From positions 1 to 51,046 of the forward strand of contig JAIPJL010000008.1 in NCBI GenBank assembly GCA_021734165.1: a stretch of DNA of 51,046 nucleotides. Direction: 5' to 3'. Below the pieces are notes generated by a model. It was given only the letters and a program-made list of their open reading frames with translations. It ran no database searches and was not told the origin of the DNA. Source of the DNA: a bacterium (GTDB lineage Bacteria; Electryoneota; AABM5-125-24; Hatepunaeales; Hatepunaeaceae). Positions 24,253 through 33,200 of the stretch are shown here, in pieces (position 1 is the stretch's first letter; each line of letters begins with the position of its first letter). The position numbers and the translations under genes are program-made.

Positions 24253-25278
24253 ATGAGCGAAAAAGAACGCATAGCATCTCCCGATCCGCTTCCGGGTGAT
24301 CTGGATTTTGATAAAACTCTAAGACCACTTGCCTGGGATGATTTTGTCGGGCAGAAACGGGTGGTTGAGAATCTAAAGGTCTTCCTGACGGCGGCAAAGA
24401 ATCGCGGTGAAGCTCTTGATCACTGTCTTTTCCACGGACCGCCAGGACTTGGGAAGACGACCTTAGCTCATCTTATTGCGCGTGAACTTGATGTTGAGGT
24501 TCGCGTCACATCAGGTCCGGTGCTTGAGAGACCGGGTGATCTGGCAGGGCTGTTAACAAATTTGACCGAGCGCGATGTTCTTTTTATTGACGAAATCCAC
24601 CGCTTGAACAGCGTCGTAGAGGAATACCTCTATCCTGCAATGGAAGATTTTACTCTCGATATAATGATCGATAAAGGCGTTGCAGCGCGCTCAGTGCAAC
24701 TCACACTACCTCGTTTTACTCTAATTGGAGCAACTACGAGGGCAGGATTACTGACGTCTCCTTTGAGGGCGCGCTTCGGGATTATTTCGCGTCTTGATTA
24801 CTACGGCACGGAGGAGTTGTTCACTATTTTACAGCGATCTGCTCAAATCCTCGGCGTCGGATTTGACGAAGATGGCGCTATGGAAGTCGCGCGCAGAGCG
24901 CGTGGGACACCGCGTATTGCTAATCGTTTACTCAGAAGACTAAGGGATTTTGCTGAGGTTGAAGGTGAGGGGATAATTACGCTGGAGATTGCCAAACATG
25001 GACTCCACAGATTAGAGATCGATCCCAATGGTCTCGATGATATGGACGTTCGTATCATTAGGACTATTATTGATAATTTCAACGGAGGTCCTGTCGGTCT
25101 TGGGACAATAGCAGTAGCTGTTGCTGAAGAAGCTGACACAATCGAGGAGATATATGAGCCTTTCCTTATACAACAGGGTTTTCTTGAGCGCACACCACGC
25201 GGCAGGAAAGTAACACGCAAAGCTCGTAAGATGTTCGGATACCCTGACGAAAAAGATCCTCAGATGAAAATACTGTAG
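24253..25278 (+). CDS. ruvB: Holliday-junction DNA helicase RuvB
   Basis: AAA+ motor that drives branch migration with RuvA. Walker A is GPPGLGKTT (62-70), Walker B is FIDEIH (112-116), the sensor segment is [12 protein letters not shown] with the arginine-finger region PLRARFGI, and the C-terminal winged helix ([28 protein letters not shown]) binds DNA. At 341 residues it is of normal length. RuvA and RuvC lie about 16 kb away, so the ruv genes are split into two places. Secure assignment. Confidence 0.97.
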   Translation: MSEKERIASPDPLPGDLDFDKTLRPLAWDDFVGQKRVVENLKVFLTAAKNRGEALDHCLFHGPPGLGKTTLAHLIARELDVEVRVTSGPVLERPGDLAGLLTNLTERDVLFIDEIHRLNSVVEEYLYPAMEDFTLDIMIDKGVAARSVQLTLPRFTLIGATTRAGLLTSPLRARFGIISRLDYYGTEELFTILQRSAQILGVGFDEDGAMEVARRARGTPRIANRLLRRLRDFAEVEGEGIITLEIAKHGLHRLEIDPNGLDDMDVRIIRTIIDNFNGGPVGLGTIAVAVAEEADTIEEIYEPFLIQQGFLERTPRGRKVTRKARKMFGYPDEKDPQMKIL

Positions 25279-25342
25279 TATGAATCCTGTCCAGCTTGTC
25301 AGGACATGAGTTTTACGGCTGCTTATTTAGGATAGAAAAGAG

Positions 25343-26248
25343 ATGATTAAATACTTACAATTCTTGATTGTCCTACTAATTACACTTCTACTCTCATCGT
25401 GTAATAGTCAGAAATCAGAACAATCTGTAAGCTCAGATAAAATTTATATCTTTGTCTCTATCCCACCCCAGAGCGCCATTGTTAAGCGCATCGGCGGTGA
25501 GCATGTCAGCGTTGATATTCTAGTAAAACCCGGCGCCAGCCCTCACACTTTCGAACCAACTCCAACGCAGATGATCGATATTGGCAAGGCTAAGATATTT
25601 TTCAGCATAGGTCTGCCTTTTGAGAAATCGTTGATTGATAGAATACGTAAGAGCAATAAACAGCTTGTATTTACCGCTATGGATAAGGGCATTAATAAGC
25701 GGGAGATAGGGCGTCATCACCATGAACATTCAGAGAACACACACTCAGAAGATAACCTCGATCCTCACATCTGGTTAGCGCCCGATAATATCCGTATTAT
25801 GGCAAGAAATACAGCGGAAATGCTTGCTAAGTACGATAATGCTCACGCAGATGATTACAGAAAAAATCTGATAGATTTTCTTTTAGATGTTGATTCGGTT
25901 GATATAAAAATATCTGACATATTAGCGCCTTTTAAAGGTTATCATTTCTACGTATTTCACCCGTCATTCGGTTATTTCGCTGACGCTTACGGATTTCATC
26001 AGGAAGCTGTTGAGATTGAAGGTAAAAGCCCGTCCATCAAACAGTTAAATGAGCTTGTTACTAAAGCTAAGTCCGAGAATGTGAGGATTATCTTCGTTCA
26101 ACCGCAGTTTGATGCTAAAAGCGCAGAGTCGATTGCAGAAATAATTGACGGCGCTGTTATTCCGTTAGATCCTTTGAAGAAAGATGTGTTGGGAAATCTT
26201 GAGGAGATTGCTAATCAGTTAAAGAAAGCATTTAGGTCAAACCTTTAG
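25343..26248 (+). CDS. znuA: Zinc/manganese ABC transporter substrate-binding lipoprotein (ZnuA-like)
   Basis: Binds Zn(II) or Mn(II) and delivers it to an inner-membrane ABC transporter. The N-terminus is a lipoprotein signal with the lipobox LSSC (Cys20). The family fold shows VKPGASPHTFEPTPTQM, the histidine-rich loop GRHHHEHSENTHSEDN, NLDPHIWLAPDN and FHPSFGYFADAYG. There is no transporter ATPase or permease gene next to it in this window, so it works with a system encoded elsewhere or stands as an orphan. Its last 12 bases overlap the convergent glycosyltransferase. Confidence 0.9.
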   Translation: MIKYLQFLIVLLITLLLSSCNSQKSEQSVSSDKIYIFVSIPPQSAIVKRIGGEHVSVDILVKPGASPHTFEPTPTQMIDIGKAKIFFSIGLPFEKSLIDRIRKSNKQLVFTAMDKGINKREIGRHHHEHSENTHSEDNLDPHIWLAPDNIRIMARNTAEMLAKYDNAHADDYRKNLIDFLLDVDSVDIKISDILAPFKGYHFYVFHPSFGYFADAYGFHQEAVEIEGKSPSIKQLNELVTKAKSENVRIIFVQPQFDAKSAESIAEIIDGAVIPLDPLKKDVLGNLEEIANQLKKAFRSNL

Positions 26249-27328
26249 TAGCCCTTTGACTCTATTTAAAATAACTTGATTATCAGGTATTTGTATTCCA
26301 TAGCCGTTGTAATCCTTCTCAACCTCCAATAAAGCTCTTTCAAGATTGAAATCCTGCTGTTTCTCACAGTAAAATATCTTCTCGCTCATCACCTTGTCAG
26401 CGAGATACTCTTGTTCAGTCTGCCCCGGCGTCGGCACGAGGATCGCTCGTTTGCTGAGTGTAACCAAATCCATTATAGTACTATATCCAGGTCTGGCGAG
26501 TATCATTTCCGCTGATAGCAGCGCTTCGTTCATATTGTTTGTGCTTAGGTGTGATATAATCCTGATATGATCAGCAAGCTGTCTATCGGTTGTTTCCTCA
26601 GATTTGCCTTGCAATATCAAAGTATTTAACTTCGGCAGGTTCATAAGTTGATCTATTACAAGTTCTTCAAAGATCGTTCTCTGAGGTTCAGGTCCAGAAA
26701 GCATTACCAATAGACCATATTTTTCCGCATTACTGTTCTTGCTGGGATTTTTAGAAAATCGTGAAAGCGCTCCCACAAAATAAGCGTTGGATGGAGCTTT
26801 ATATTTATGTGACAGATCACCTGAAAGATTTAGATGTCCATGAAAATCTGGAATCCAGCATTCAGTGTAATGTTTGATCACCCGGCAATGCCAATGATAG
26901 AATAAAGGCTCAAACATCGTAAATGCACCAGGAAATTTAACCATGAGCTGGTGAGTCAGATAAACACAGGGTATATTTTTACTCCAAAGACCAAATCTGC
27001 CATCGGAAATCACAAGATCAATCTGTTTCTTATTGATAATTTGCCTAAGTGTTCGATGTTCTTTCATTATCCCGGATAACATCTGAGGAGTCTGACGGAT
27101 CATCATCAAAGTCATTCCATTGCTCTCGGGATATGTCACATTGTATCCAGGAAATCTGATCATCTCAAGATCGGGAAATTCTTTTTCCAACAGTGCATAC
27201 GGACGTCCATCGGCAGCGATTATCACGTTCATATTTGCTCCTAAGAGCATACGAATAATCGGAATACAGCGCGTTGCGTGTCCAATTCCCCAGTCAAGTG
27301 GACAGATTAATATATTCTTACTTTGCAT
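26237..27328 (-). CDS. Glycosyltransferase of the MurG/GT28-like superfamily
   Basis: 363 residues. The N-terminal loop CPLDWGIGHATRCIPIIRML and the C-terminal donor-binding segment LARPGYSTIMDLVTLSKRAI with PGQTEQEYLA are typical of GT-B enzymes that use UDP-sugars. It is probably involved in making a cell-envelope glycan, but the acceptor cannot be told. The start ATG 27328 lies six bases after a TATATT -10 box, so its mRNA may be leaderless. It converges with the ZnuA-like gene, overlapping by 12 bases. Confidence 0.8.
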   Translation of the reverse strand: MQSKNILICPLDWGIGHATRCIPIIRMLLGANMNVIIAADGRPYALLEKEFPDLEMIRFPGYNVTYPESNGMTLMMIRQTPQMLSGIMKEHRTLRQIINKKQIDLVISDGRFGLWSKNIPCVYLTHQLMVKFPGAFTMFEPLFYHWHCRVIKHYTECWIPDFHGHLNLSGDLSHKYKAPSNAYFVGALSRFSKNPSKNSNAEKYGLLVMLSGPEPQRTIFEELVIDQLMNLPKLNTLILQGKSEETTDRQLADHIRIISHLSTNNMNEALLSAEMILARPGYSTIMDLVTLSKRAILVPTPGQTEQEYLADKVMSEKIFYCEKQQDFNLERALLEVEKDYNGYGIQIPDNQVILNRVKGLLKV

Positions 27329-27334
27329 AGCTGT

Positions 27335-27364
27335 AATATATGAAAAAAAAGAACAATCTGGTAA
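27335..27364 (-). promoter_or_regulatory. Promoter of the glycosyltransferase, apparently leaderless
   Basis: On the minus strand, TTACCA (27364-27359), an 18-base spacer and TATATT (27340-27335) lead to ATG 27328 after exactly six bases. The -35 is weak and the -10 good. Confidence 0.5.
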
Positions 27365-27489
27365 TCGTTATCGGAGATAACTAAATTTTGAATACTACCT
27401 TAGTGAAGTTTGTTAGGAATTTATTAGATTTACATTAGTTTTAAGTTAAGAATATTTAAGCTTTGTATCCTTATAAACAGCCAATCTAC

Positions 27490-27518
27490 TTGACAATCAT
27501 TGACTTGCTTGTTATATT
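27490..27518 (+). promoter_or_regulatory. Consensus promoter with a long leader
   Basis: TTGACA (27490-27495) and TATATT (27513-27518) are 17 bases apart. Transcription from about 27525 would leave a 5' leader of about 207 bases before ATG 27733. Between 27329 and 27732 there is no convincing gene, only a short reading frame with no family motif. Confidence 0.75.
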
Positions 27519-27732
27519 TCCGCTCAACATACCTGTTAACCGGTGTGCTCAACCTCCTTGGACAGCTACATTTGATTCTTATTTTGAACACGGTTTCTTG
27601 CGTAGAGTTACGGGTGATCATTATCAGCTTCTGGATTTAATCGTTTTAACGCATGTGTTCATTAAAGATTACATCAACCTAATAGGACAATAATTACAAA
27701 ATAAACAGTACAATTTTAAAGGAGTCTGTACA

Positions 27733-29853
27733 ATGCTGAAATGCAAAGTATTTACCGTTTGTGTACTAAGTCTTGCGCTGCTGCTAACGGTCGCATTCCC
27801 AACGAATGCGAAAATTATGCCCGATCCCATAACCGGTGAGCTTTCATTGAAAGTTTTACCGAGTCACAGGGCATACACCCCACAGAGGGATGATGAAGAC
27901 GCCTTCTGGACATACCGCTTCATGCACACCGCTGATGGTGGCGCTAATTGGGGTGATATTACAGGAATCGGTGATCTTGGAATGTGGGAGATTGACGGTG
28001 AAGATACGCTTTCTGTTTACGCCAGCGCTTTTGAGGCGTTCGGAACGGTAGTCTGCGCTAACAACATCCTTCACATTATTGCCGTGAATAACGGCTTTGG
28101 TGAGTTTAACCCAATGGAGAAGCTTAATGGCCTTTATCATTATGGTGTCACTGCTGATGGTCAGGTAGCCTGCGATCTAATCGCTGCTCAAGCCGAAGGA
28201 CAAGATTTCCTTTGGTCTGACGCCGGTATCGATGCGGACGGCAACCTCTACGCCATCTGGTGGAATCCTGTTGTTCCCGATGAAGGTGACTCTTACGGTG
28301 AATTATTCGCTTCAAAATCAACCGACGGCGGCGCCAACTGGTCAGATGCATTCCTAGTTTCAGAAGAACTTGATGTTGAATATGCATTTCCCCATATGAC
28401 ATCAATGGTTGGTGAGTATTTCTATGTTATCCATCAGATGCCGAATGCTGAAACCGAAAATTACGACCAGTATGTGATTAAAGTACCTGCAGCACTCGCA
28501 GGTGAAATTGTTAACATGGATCCGGGAGTTGCTTCCGGTACTGAGGTCAGCTATTACACAGCAGCAGTTGATCCTATTGCTCAGGATGTAACTACCGGGT
28601 ATGTTTTTTTCTGTGTCCGCAACGCAGACCTATCTGCTGTTTCCGTAACAGCTACTTCTGATGGTGGCGCAAACTGGACGACCGTTGATGTTGGAGGCGC
28701 ACAACGCTATCCAAGCCTTGTTTTCGATACTGCTGAAGGAATTCCGTGGGTATTCAGCAACGTAGGTGTACCTGTGGATCGTCCTGATACATTAGATTAC
28801 CATACCTGCTGGTATGCCTTTGATGAAAACGGCTATGGCGGTAACCTTTGGACTGATGCTACCAATTATATGCAGGTTGACTATCCGGGTGAAATGCTCT
28901 ACACTGCCGGTGGCGCTTTTACGACCGGAGGTACTCTGATTGCAGGCTGCAACATCTGGGCTTATCCCGATCCCTACATTACACCGATTGGTTACGCAGT
29001 AGTCACTACAGACGACTATGGTGAAAACTGGAGTGAAATGATGCGTCTCTGGGACATCTGGGATACCGGTCTAGAAGGTGGTCCTCTTTCACATTGCCAG
29101 TTGATGGCTGGTCCTGATAATGCAGCCTGGTTGGTCTTCGGTGGTCGCTACGGTTACACAGACCTCGTGCCACCCGAAATCAAAGTGGCTGATATTTCCT
29201 CAGTTATGCTCGGAGAGCCTAAAGTCGTTACCGTAGATGTAATGGACGAAGTCGGTATCTATGATTACGATGGCGAAGGTCCCTGGGATGTTTGGATGGA
29301 CCTCTACCTCGTTACCGAAGATACACTCTGGATGGGAATGTCTGAAATAACCTACGATTCCGTTCATATTGATAATCACGGTCTTGGATGTTATTTCTAT
29401 CATCTGCCTGATTCACTCGGATACATGGTTAATGACTCAACTATGGAAAAACGTGCTCTGTCACCGGGTGACGCTGTCGAGTTTTATGCTTACGGCTGGG
29501 ACGAAGCAGGCAACCTCGGCATGGATGATACTCGCACCTGGACAGTCAATCAGGGTTGGACTGAGGTTAAGGATAATGTTTCTCTTCCGATGGATTTTGA
29601 GATCGGTCAGAATTATCCTAATCCATTCAACAACTCAACAGTGATTCCGTTTACACTCAATCGACCTGCTAATGTTGAAATCTCGGTCTTTGATCTTAAC
29701 GGCAGATTGGTCAGCAAGGTTTACAACGGTAAAGCTGCTGCCGGTAAGAACGTTGTTTCCTGGGAAGGCAATGGAATCACAACAGGTGTTTATATCTACA
29801 CCGTTGAGGCTAATGGTGTGCGCCGGGTCGGCAAAATGACTTTGCTGCGCTAA
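27733..29853 (+). CDS. Secreted Asp-box (BNR-like) protein with T9SS sorting domain
   Basis: 706 residues. Signal peptide to about residue 27. The body has several Asp-box motifs on propeller turns: TADGGANWGD, STDGGANWSDAF, TSDGGANWTTVD and TDDYGENWSE. A presumed immunoglobulin-like part follows (EIKVADISSVMLGEPKVVTV) and then a C-terminal T9SS domain, QNYPNPFNNSTVIPF, ending GKMTLLR. Asp-boxes occur in sialidases and many non-enzymatic propellers; I see no sialidase FRIP motif or catalytic set, so enzymatic function is not claimed. It has a strong promoter, AAAGGAG before the ATG and a strong terminator, so it is an independent and probably highly expressed unit. Confidence 0.85.
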   Translation: MLKCKVFTVCVLSLALLLTVAFPTNAKIMPDPITGELSLKVLPSHRAYTPQRDDEDAFWTYRFMHTADGGANWGDITGIGDLGMWEIDGEDTLSVYASAFEAFGTVVCANNILHIIAVNNGFGEFNPMEKLNGLYHYGVTADGQVACDLIAAQAEGQDFLWSDAGIDADGNLYAIWWNPVVPDEGDSYGELFASKSTDGGANWSDAFLVSEELDVEYAFPHMTSMVGEYFYVIHQMPNAETENYDQYVIKVPAALAGEIVNMDPGVASGTEVSYYTAAVDPIAQDVTTGYVFFCVRNADLSAVSVTATSDGGANWTTVDVGGAQRYPSLVFDTAEGIPWVFSNVGVPVDRPDTLDYHTCWYAFDENGYGGNLWTDATNYMQVDYPGEMLYTAGGAFTTGGTLIAGCNIWAYPDPYITPIGYAVVTTDDYGENWSEMMRLWDIWDTGLEGGPLSHCQLMAGPDNAAWLVFGGRYGYTDLVPPEIKVADISSVMLGEPKVVTVDVMDEVGIYDYDGEGPWDVWMDLYLVTEDTLWMGMSEITYDSVHIDNHGLGCYFYHLPDSLGYMVNDSTMEKRALSPGDAVEFYAYGWDEAGNLGMDDTRTWTVNQGWTEVKDNVSLPMDFEIGQNYPNPFNNSTVIPFTLNRPANVEISVFDLNGRLVSKVYNGKAAAGKNVVSWEGNGITTGVYIYTVEANGVRRVGKMTLLR

Positions 29854-29890
29854 TCAAGTAAGTTATCAGTCGATTATGTCTGAAAATCTG

Positions 29891-29938
29891 CCACGGTATG
29901 CCGGATGCTGTAACTGGCGTCCGGCTGCTGTGGTATTT
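29891..29938 (+). terminator. Terminator after the Asp-box protein
   Basis: A long stem (29891-29908 with 29917-29933, one bulge and a few wobbles) is built on GCCGGATGC/GCGTCCGGC and followed by TATTTTAATTATT. It separates this gene from the surface operon that starts at 30041. Confidence 0.8.
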
Positions 29939-30040
29939 TAATTATTCAAGCTACCTACCAGGTCTTCCTGCCTAAAAGACATTGACCTAAGCAGCAGGTT
30001 TTCACAGACAAATCCGACTGTAATCCACACAGGAGGTTTC

Positions 30041-33000
30041 GTGAAGGTTGTGCGCAAATTACTTAATGCCCCGATCTTGCTTATTGTTATACTCTCTCTG
30101 TCTTTGAGTAGTATAACATTGGGTGGGGTAACTGGTAAGATCTCCGGAACGGTTGTGGACGCGCGCACCGGTGAACCGATAGCGAGCGCTAATGTGGTTG
30201 TTCTGGGAACACCCTACGGCGCTGCTACGTCGCTTGACGGCGAATTCTATATTATGAACCTCAAACCCGGACAATACACTATAAAAGTGAGTTACGTGGG
30301 TTATGTATCAATTACCCAGGAAGATGTTATAGTGTACGCTGATTTCAATACAACACTTGAATTCAGCCTGGAGTCCACGGTAATCGAGGGTCAGGAGGTA
30401 ACCGTTAAAGCGCCTCGAAAGGTTCTGCGGCACGATGCGACAGCAACTACCAAGCTAACTACAGGCGATGAGATCTACAATATGCCCGTCACAACTTATG
30501 TAGGCGCACTGGCTAATGTCGGTGGCGCTGTTGGTGGCGGAGCTAATATACACATCCGCGGTGGTCGCCGCGGTGAAGTAGCATACCTGATTGACGGCAT
30601 GGAGGTTAAAGACCCTATGAACAATCTGCGTATGCTGAATGTTGGAAGCCCAGCAGTGGCGGAGATGATCGCCCTGACCGGTGGTTTTGATGCAGAGTAC
30701 GGCAACGCTCAATCGGCAATTGTTAATGTTGTCACTAAAGAAGGCTCAAAGGAATACCACGGTAAAATTAAATACTTATGTGACGATTTATCCTCGTCTC
30801 CGGCTAAATTCGAGGATTATACCACAGAGTTCGATGTTCTTGATACGACAGTAACGACCCGTTATCAACCTCCTTCGAGCTACCAGAATTATGATCGTTT
30901 TGAGGGTTCTCTTGGTGGTCCCGAGCCTATTACACAGTATCTGCTGCCAATGATTGGGTTGAAAATTCCAGGTTCTCTGACATTCTTTGCAGCAGCGGAT
31001 ATGACCGGTAGAAATACAAACAGCAATGGTGTAAGGATAAACTCTTCTGACTGGTATAATCATAATATGCTTGGAGGTTTGGCTCTTGATGAAACCCGTG
31101 CTCAGGCATTTATGAATAATAACTTTCAGTTGACCTACCAGATGAATCCTAAGATGAAACTGAAAGCTGCATACAGGTCAACGAAAGAGTGGTACAATAT
31201 TTACACCATGCGGCAGAGTAGGTATTTTCCATATGATGAATTCTCACAGGAAGACATTAATAAAACTTATCAAGCATGGACGGGAAACGATACTACTTAT
31301 ACCTATGTCTTCGAGAAATACAATCCTTCAGAGTTGAATCCCGATGATGACGGTGATGGACTCATCGATGAGGAGGCGCTAAACGGAATCGATGATGATC
31401 TCGATGGTCGAGTTGATGAAGATTTGCAGTGGTATGAATACAATGCAGCGGATCATATACCAACTCGGCGCATTGATGACGAGCAATTTATTCTCGGATG
31501 GGATCAAACTCTCAGCAGAAGTACTTACTATCATTTAAAACTGTCACGCTATAAAGCCTCCCGCAAAATGACCGTTGGAGATAAATCACCGGCGGATTAC
31601 GGTGAATTACAGGAAGAATATACTGATTTGCCGGGAGCTGACGGGAAGTACAATGGTCGTTATGATCCAGGCGAGCCCTTCGTTGACAGGGATGGTGACG
31701 GTACGTGGGACGAAGGCAATCCCTCGAACCTTTACAATAACTATGAAGGTTTTCTGGTCAGCGGTGACGGTACGGAGGACAATATCGGTCAACCTGTACC
31801 ATACTGGTTAAAAGAAGAATCCTACGTTTGGGCAGCAAAGTTTCAGATCACCAGTCAGATTCATCAGAATCATCAACTGCGGGCTGGCGTCGATATGAAT
31901 TACTTCGATCTGAGCCTGATAAATTTGCCTTATCCCTCGATTGACAACCTCGGCACAGGTATTTATACCGACATCTATCATGTCTTTCCCAACGATGGAG
32001 CAGCCTATTTTCAGGACAAGATGGAGTTCAAGGATGTGACGTTCAATCTTGGACTTCGCTTTGATTACTACATGCCTGGTGACCAGGTTCAATACTGTGT
32101 TGCGCTGGATACAACGGTTGCGGATAGAAACAACTATGTGCCTTTTAAGATTCCTGAAAAGTTTAAGGGCTTTGTGTCGCCGCGTCTTGGTGTTTCTTAT
32201 GCAATAACCGAGAACGCATATCTCCATGCACATTACGGACATTTTTATCAAAGACCAGCTTGGGATAACCTTTATGAAGCGGTGAACCAGCCACAAACAG
32301 GCGGAACGCCGAGAATGGGTAATCCCGATCTCGATCCTGAAAAAACAGTCTCTTACGAACTCGGTGTTTCTTGGAATCCCTTTGGTAGTTACCTTGTTGA
32401 TGTGACAGGTTTTATGAAGGACGTCAAAAACTGGATCAACACTCGCGAAGGTAAATACTGGTATCCTGAGAACTTCGGTGAACCTCTGATCGGTTCAAAT
32501 TACGCTGTTTATGACAATCAAGACTATGCCTTCTCGCGGGGAATAGAGTTTAATCTCTCGAAAGAGTACGGTAGTAACTGGTCTGGACGCGTAACTTATA
32601 CCTTAAGCTGGACAAATGCCAAGAACTCATACAACATCAGTACTCAGGCAATTCGAGGCAACTATGTTGAACCACCACTGGCTCTGCCGGCAGGTTGGGA
32701 TCAACGACATTCCATAGTAGCTAATCTTGGGCTGCAATACGGTCCTCATCAACCACTCTTTGGTATTAACGGAGCGCCTGGTGACTGGCAGTTCAATCTG
32801 ATATGGAATGCACGCAGCGGACTGCCATATACTCCCACAGATGCATCAACAACGCTCATCGAAGGGAAATATATGTCTGAGCGCACACCCTGGACTTATG
32901 TAGCAGATCTCAACATTACGAAATATTTCAGAATTGGTAAATGGAGCACCTCAATCTGGCTGGAAGTTCGTAATTTACTCGATGAAAGAAATATCCAGAA

Positions 33001-33181
33001 TGTTGACGACTACTATGGCAGGGTTGGAGCGCCGGAAGCGTTTGACAGCTACACGGGTGAACCGGGATGGGTGAATGATCGTTCATCACCGAATGATTCG
33101 CAGAATCCATTTGCCGGTCCGAATCCTGAAGCGTGGAGTAATCCACGCTATGTGAGGATCGGGCTCGGATTAGAGTTCTGA
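30041..33181 (+). CDS. TonB-dependent outer-membrane receptor with carboxypeptidase-regulatory domain
   Basis: 1046 residues from GTG 30041, with AGGAGG four bases before it. A signal peptide (1-28) is followed by a CarboxypepD_reg-like domain (GKISGTVVDARTGEPIASAN, 31-115), a plug (IHIRGGRRGEVAYLIDGMEV, ALTGGFDAEYGNAQSAIVN) and a 22-strand-type barrel ending NPRYVRIGLGLEF with the C-terminal aromatic residue. Two insertions in loops carry acidic Ca-binding-type repeats (DDDGDGLIDEE, near 434; DRDGDGTWDEGN, near 549). It would import, or with its partners export, a large substrate. It is the first of five cell-surface genes with almost no gaps. No plausible promoter was found in the 100 bases before it. 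Confidence 0.88.
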   Translation: MKVVRKLLNAPILLIVILSLSLSSITLGGVTGKISGTVVDARTGEPIASANVVVLGTPYGAATSLDGEFYIMNLKPGQYTIKVSYVGYVSITQEDVIVYADFNTTLEFSLESTVIEGQEVTVKAPRKVLRHDATATTKLTTGDEIYNMPVTTYVGALANVGGAVGGGANIHIRGGRRGEVAYLIDGMEVKDPMNNLRMLNVGSPAVAEMIALTGGFDAEYGNAQSAIVNVVTKEGSKEYHGKIKYLCDDLSSSPAKFEDYTTEFDVLDTTVTTRYQPPSSYQNYDRFEGSLGGPEPITQYLLPMIGLKIPGSLTFFAAADMTGRNTNSNGVRINSSDWYNHNMLGGLALDETRAQAFMNNNFQLTYQMNPKMKLKAAYRSTKEWYNIYTMRQSRYFPYDEFSQEDINKTYQAWTGNDTTYTYVFEKYNPSELNPDDDGDGLIDEEALNGIDDDLDGRVDEDLQWYEYNAADHIPTRRIDDEQFILGWDQTLSRSTYYHLKLSRYKASRKMTVGDKSPADYGELQEEYTDLPGADGKYNGRYDPGEPFVDRDGDGTWDEGNPSNLYNNYEGFLVSGDGTEDNIGQPVPYWLKEESYVWAAKFQITSQIHQNHQLRAGVDMNYFDLSLINLPYPSIDNLGTGIYTDIYHVFPNDGAAYFQDKMEFKDVTFNLGLRFDYYMPGDQVQYCVALDTTVADRNNYVPFKIPEKFKGFVSPRLGVSYAITENAYLHAHYGHFYQRPAWDNLYEAVNQPQTGGTPRMGNPDLDPEKTVSYELGVSWNPFGSYLVDVTGFMKDVKNWINTREGKYWYPENFGEPLIGSNYAVYDNQDYAFSRGIEFNLSKEYGSNWSGRVTYTLSWTNAKNSYNISTQAIRGNYVEPPLALPAGWDQRHSIVANLGLQYGPHQPLFGINGAPGDWQFNLIWNARSGLPYTPTDASTTLIEGKYMSERTPWTYVADLNITKYFRIGKWSTSIWLEVRNLLDERNIQNVDDYYGRVGAPEAFDSYTGEPGWVNDRSSPNDSQNPFAGPNPEAWSNPRYVRIGLGLEF

Positions 33182-33200
33182 ACCAGGAAGGAGTGAATAT

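Noticed and set aside
27430-27693. Overlapping short frames on both strands in the leader region
   Set aside because: No family motif, no ribosome-binding site, and a consensus promoter lies inside the plus-strand one; more likely an untranslated leader.
27733-29853. Sialidase assignment of the Asp-box protein
   Set aside because: Asp-boxes are present but no FRIP motif or arginine triad could be found.
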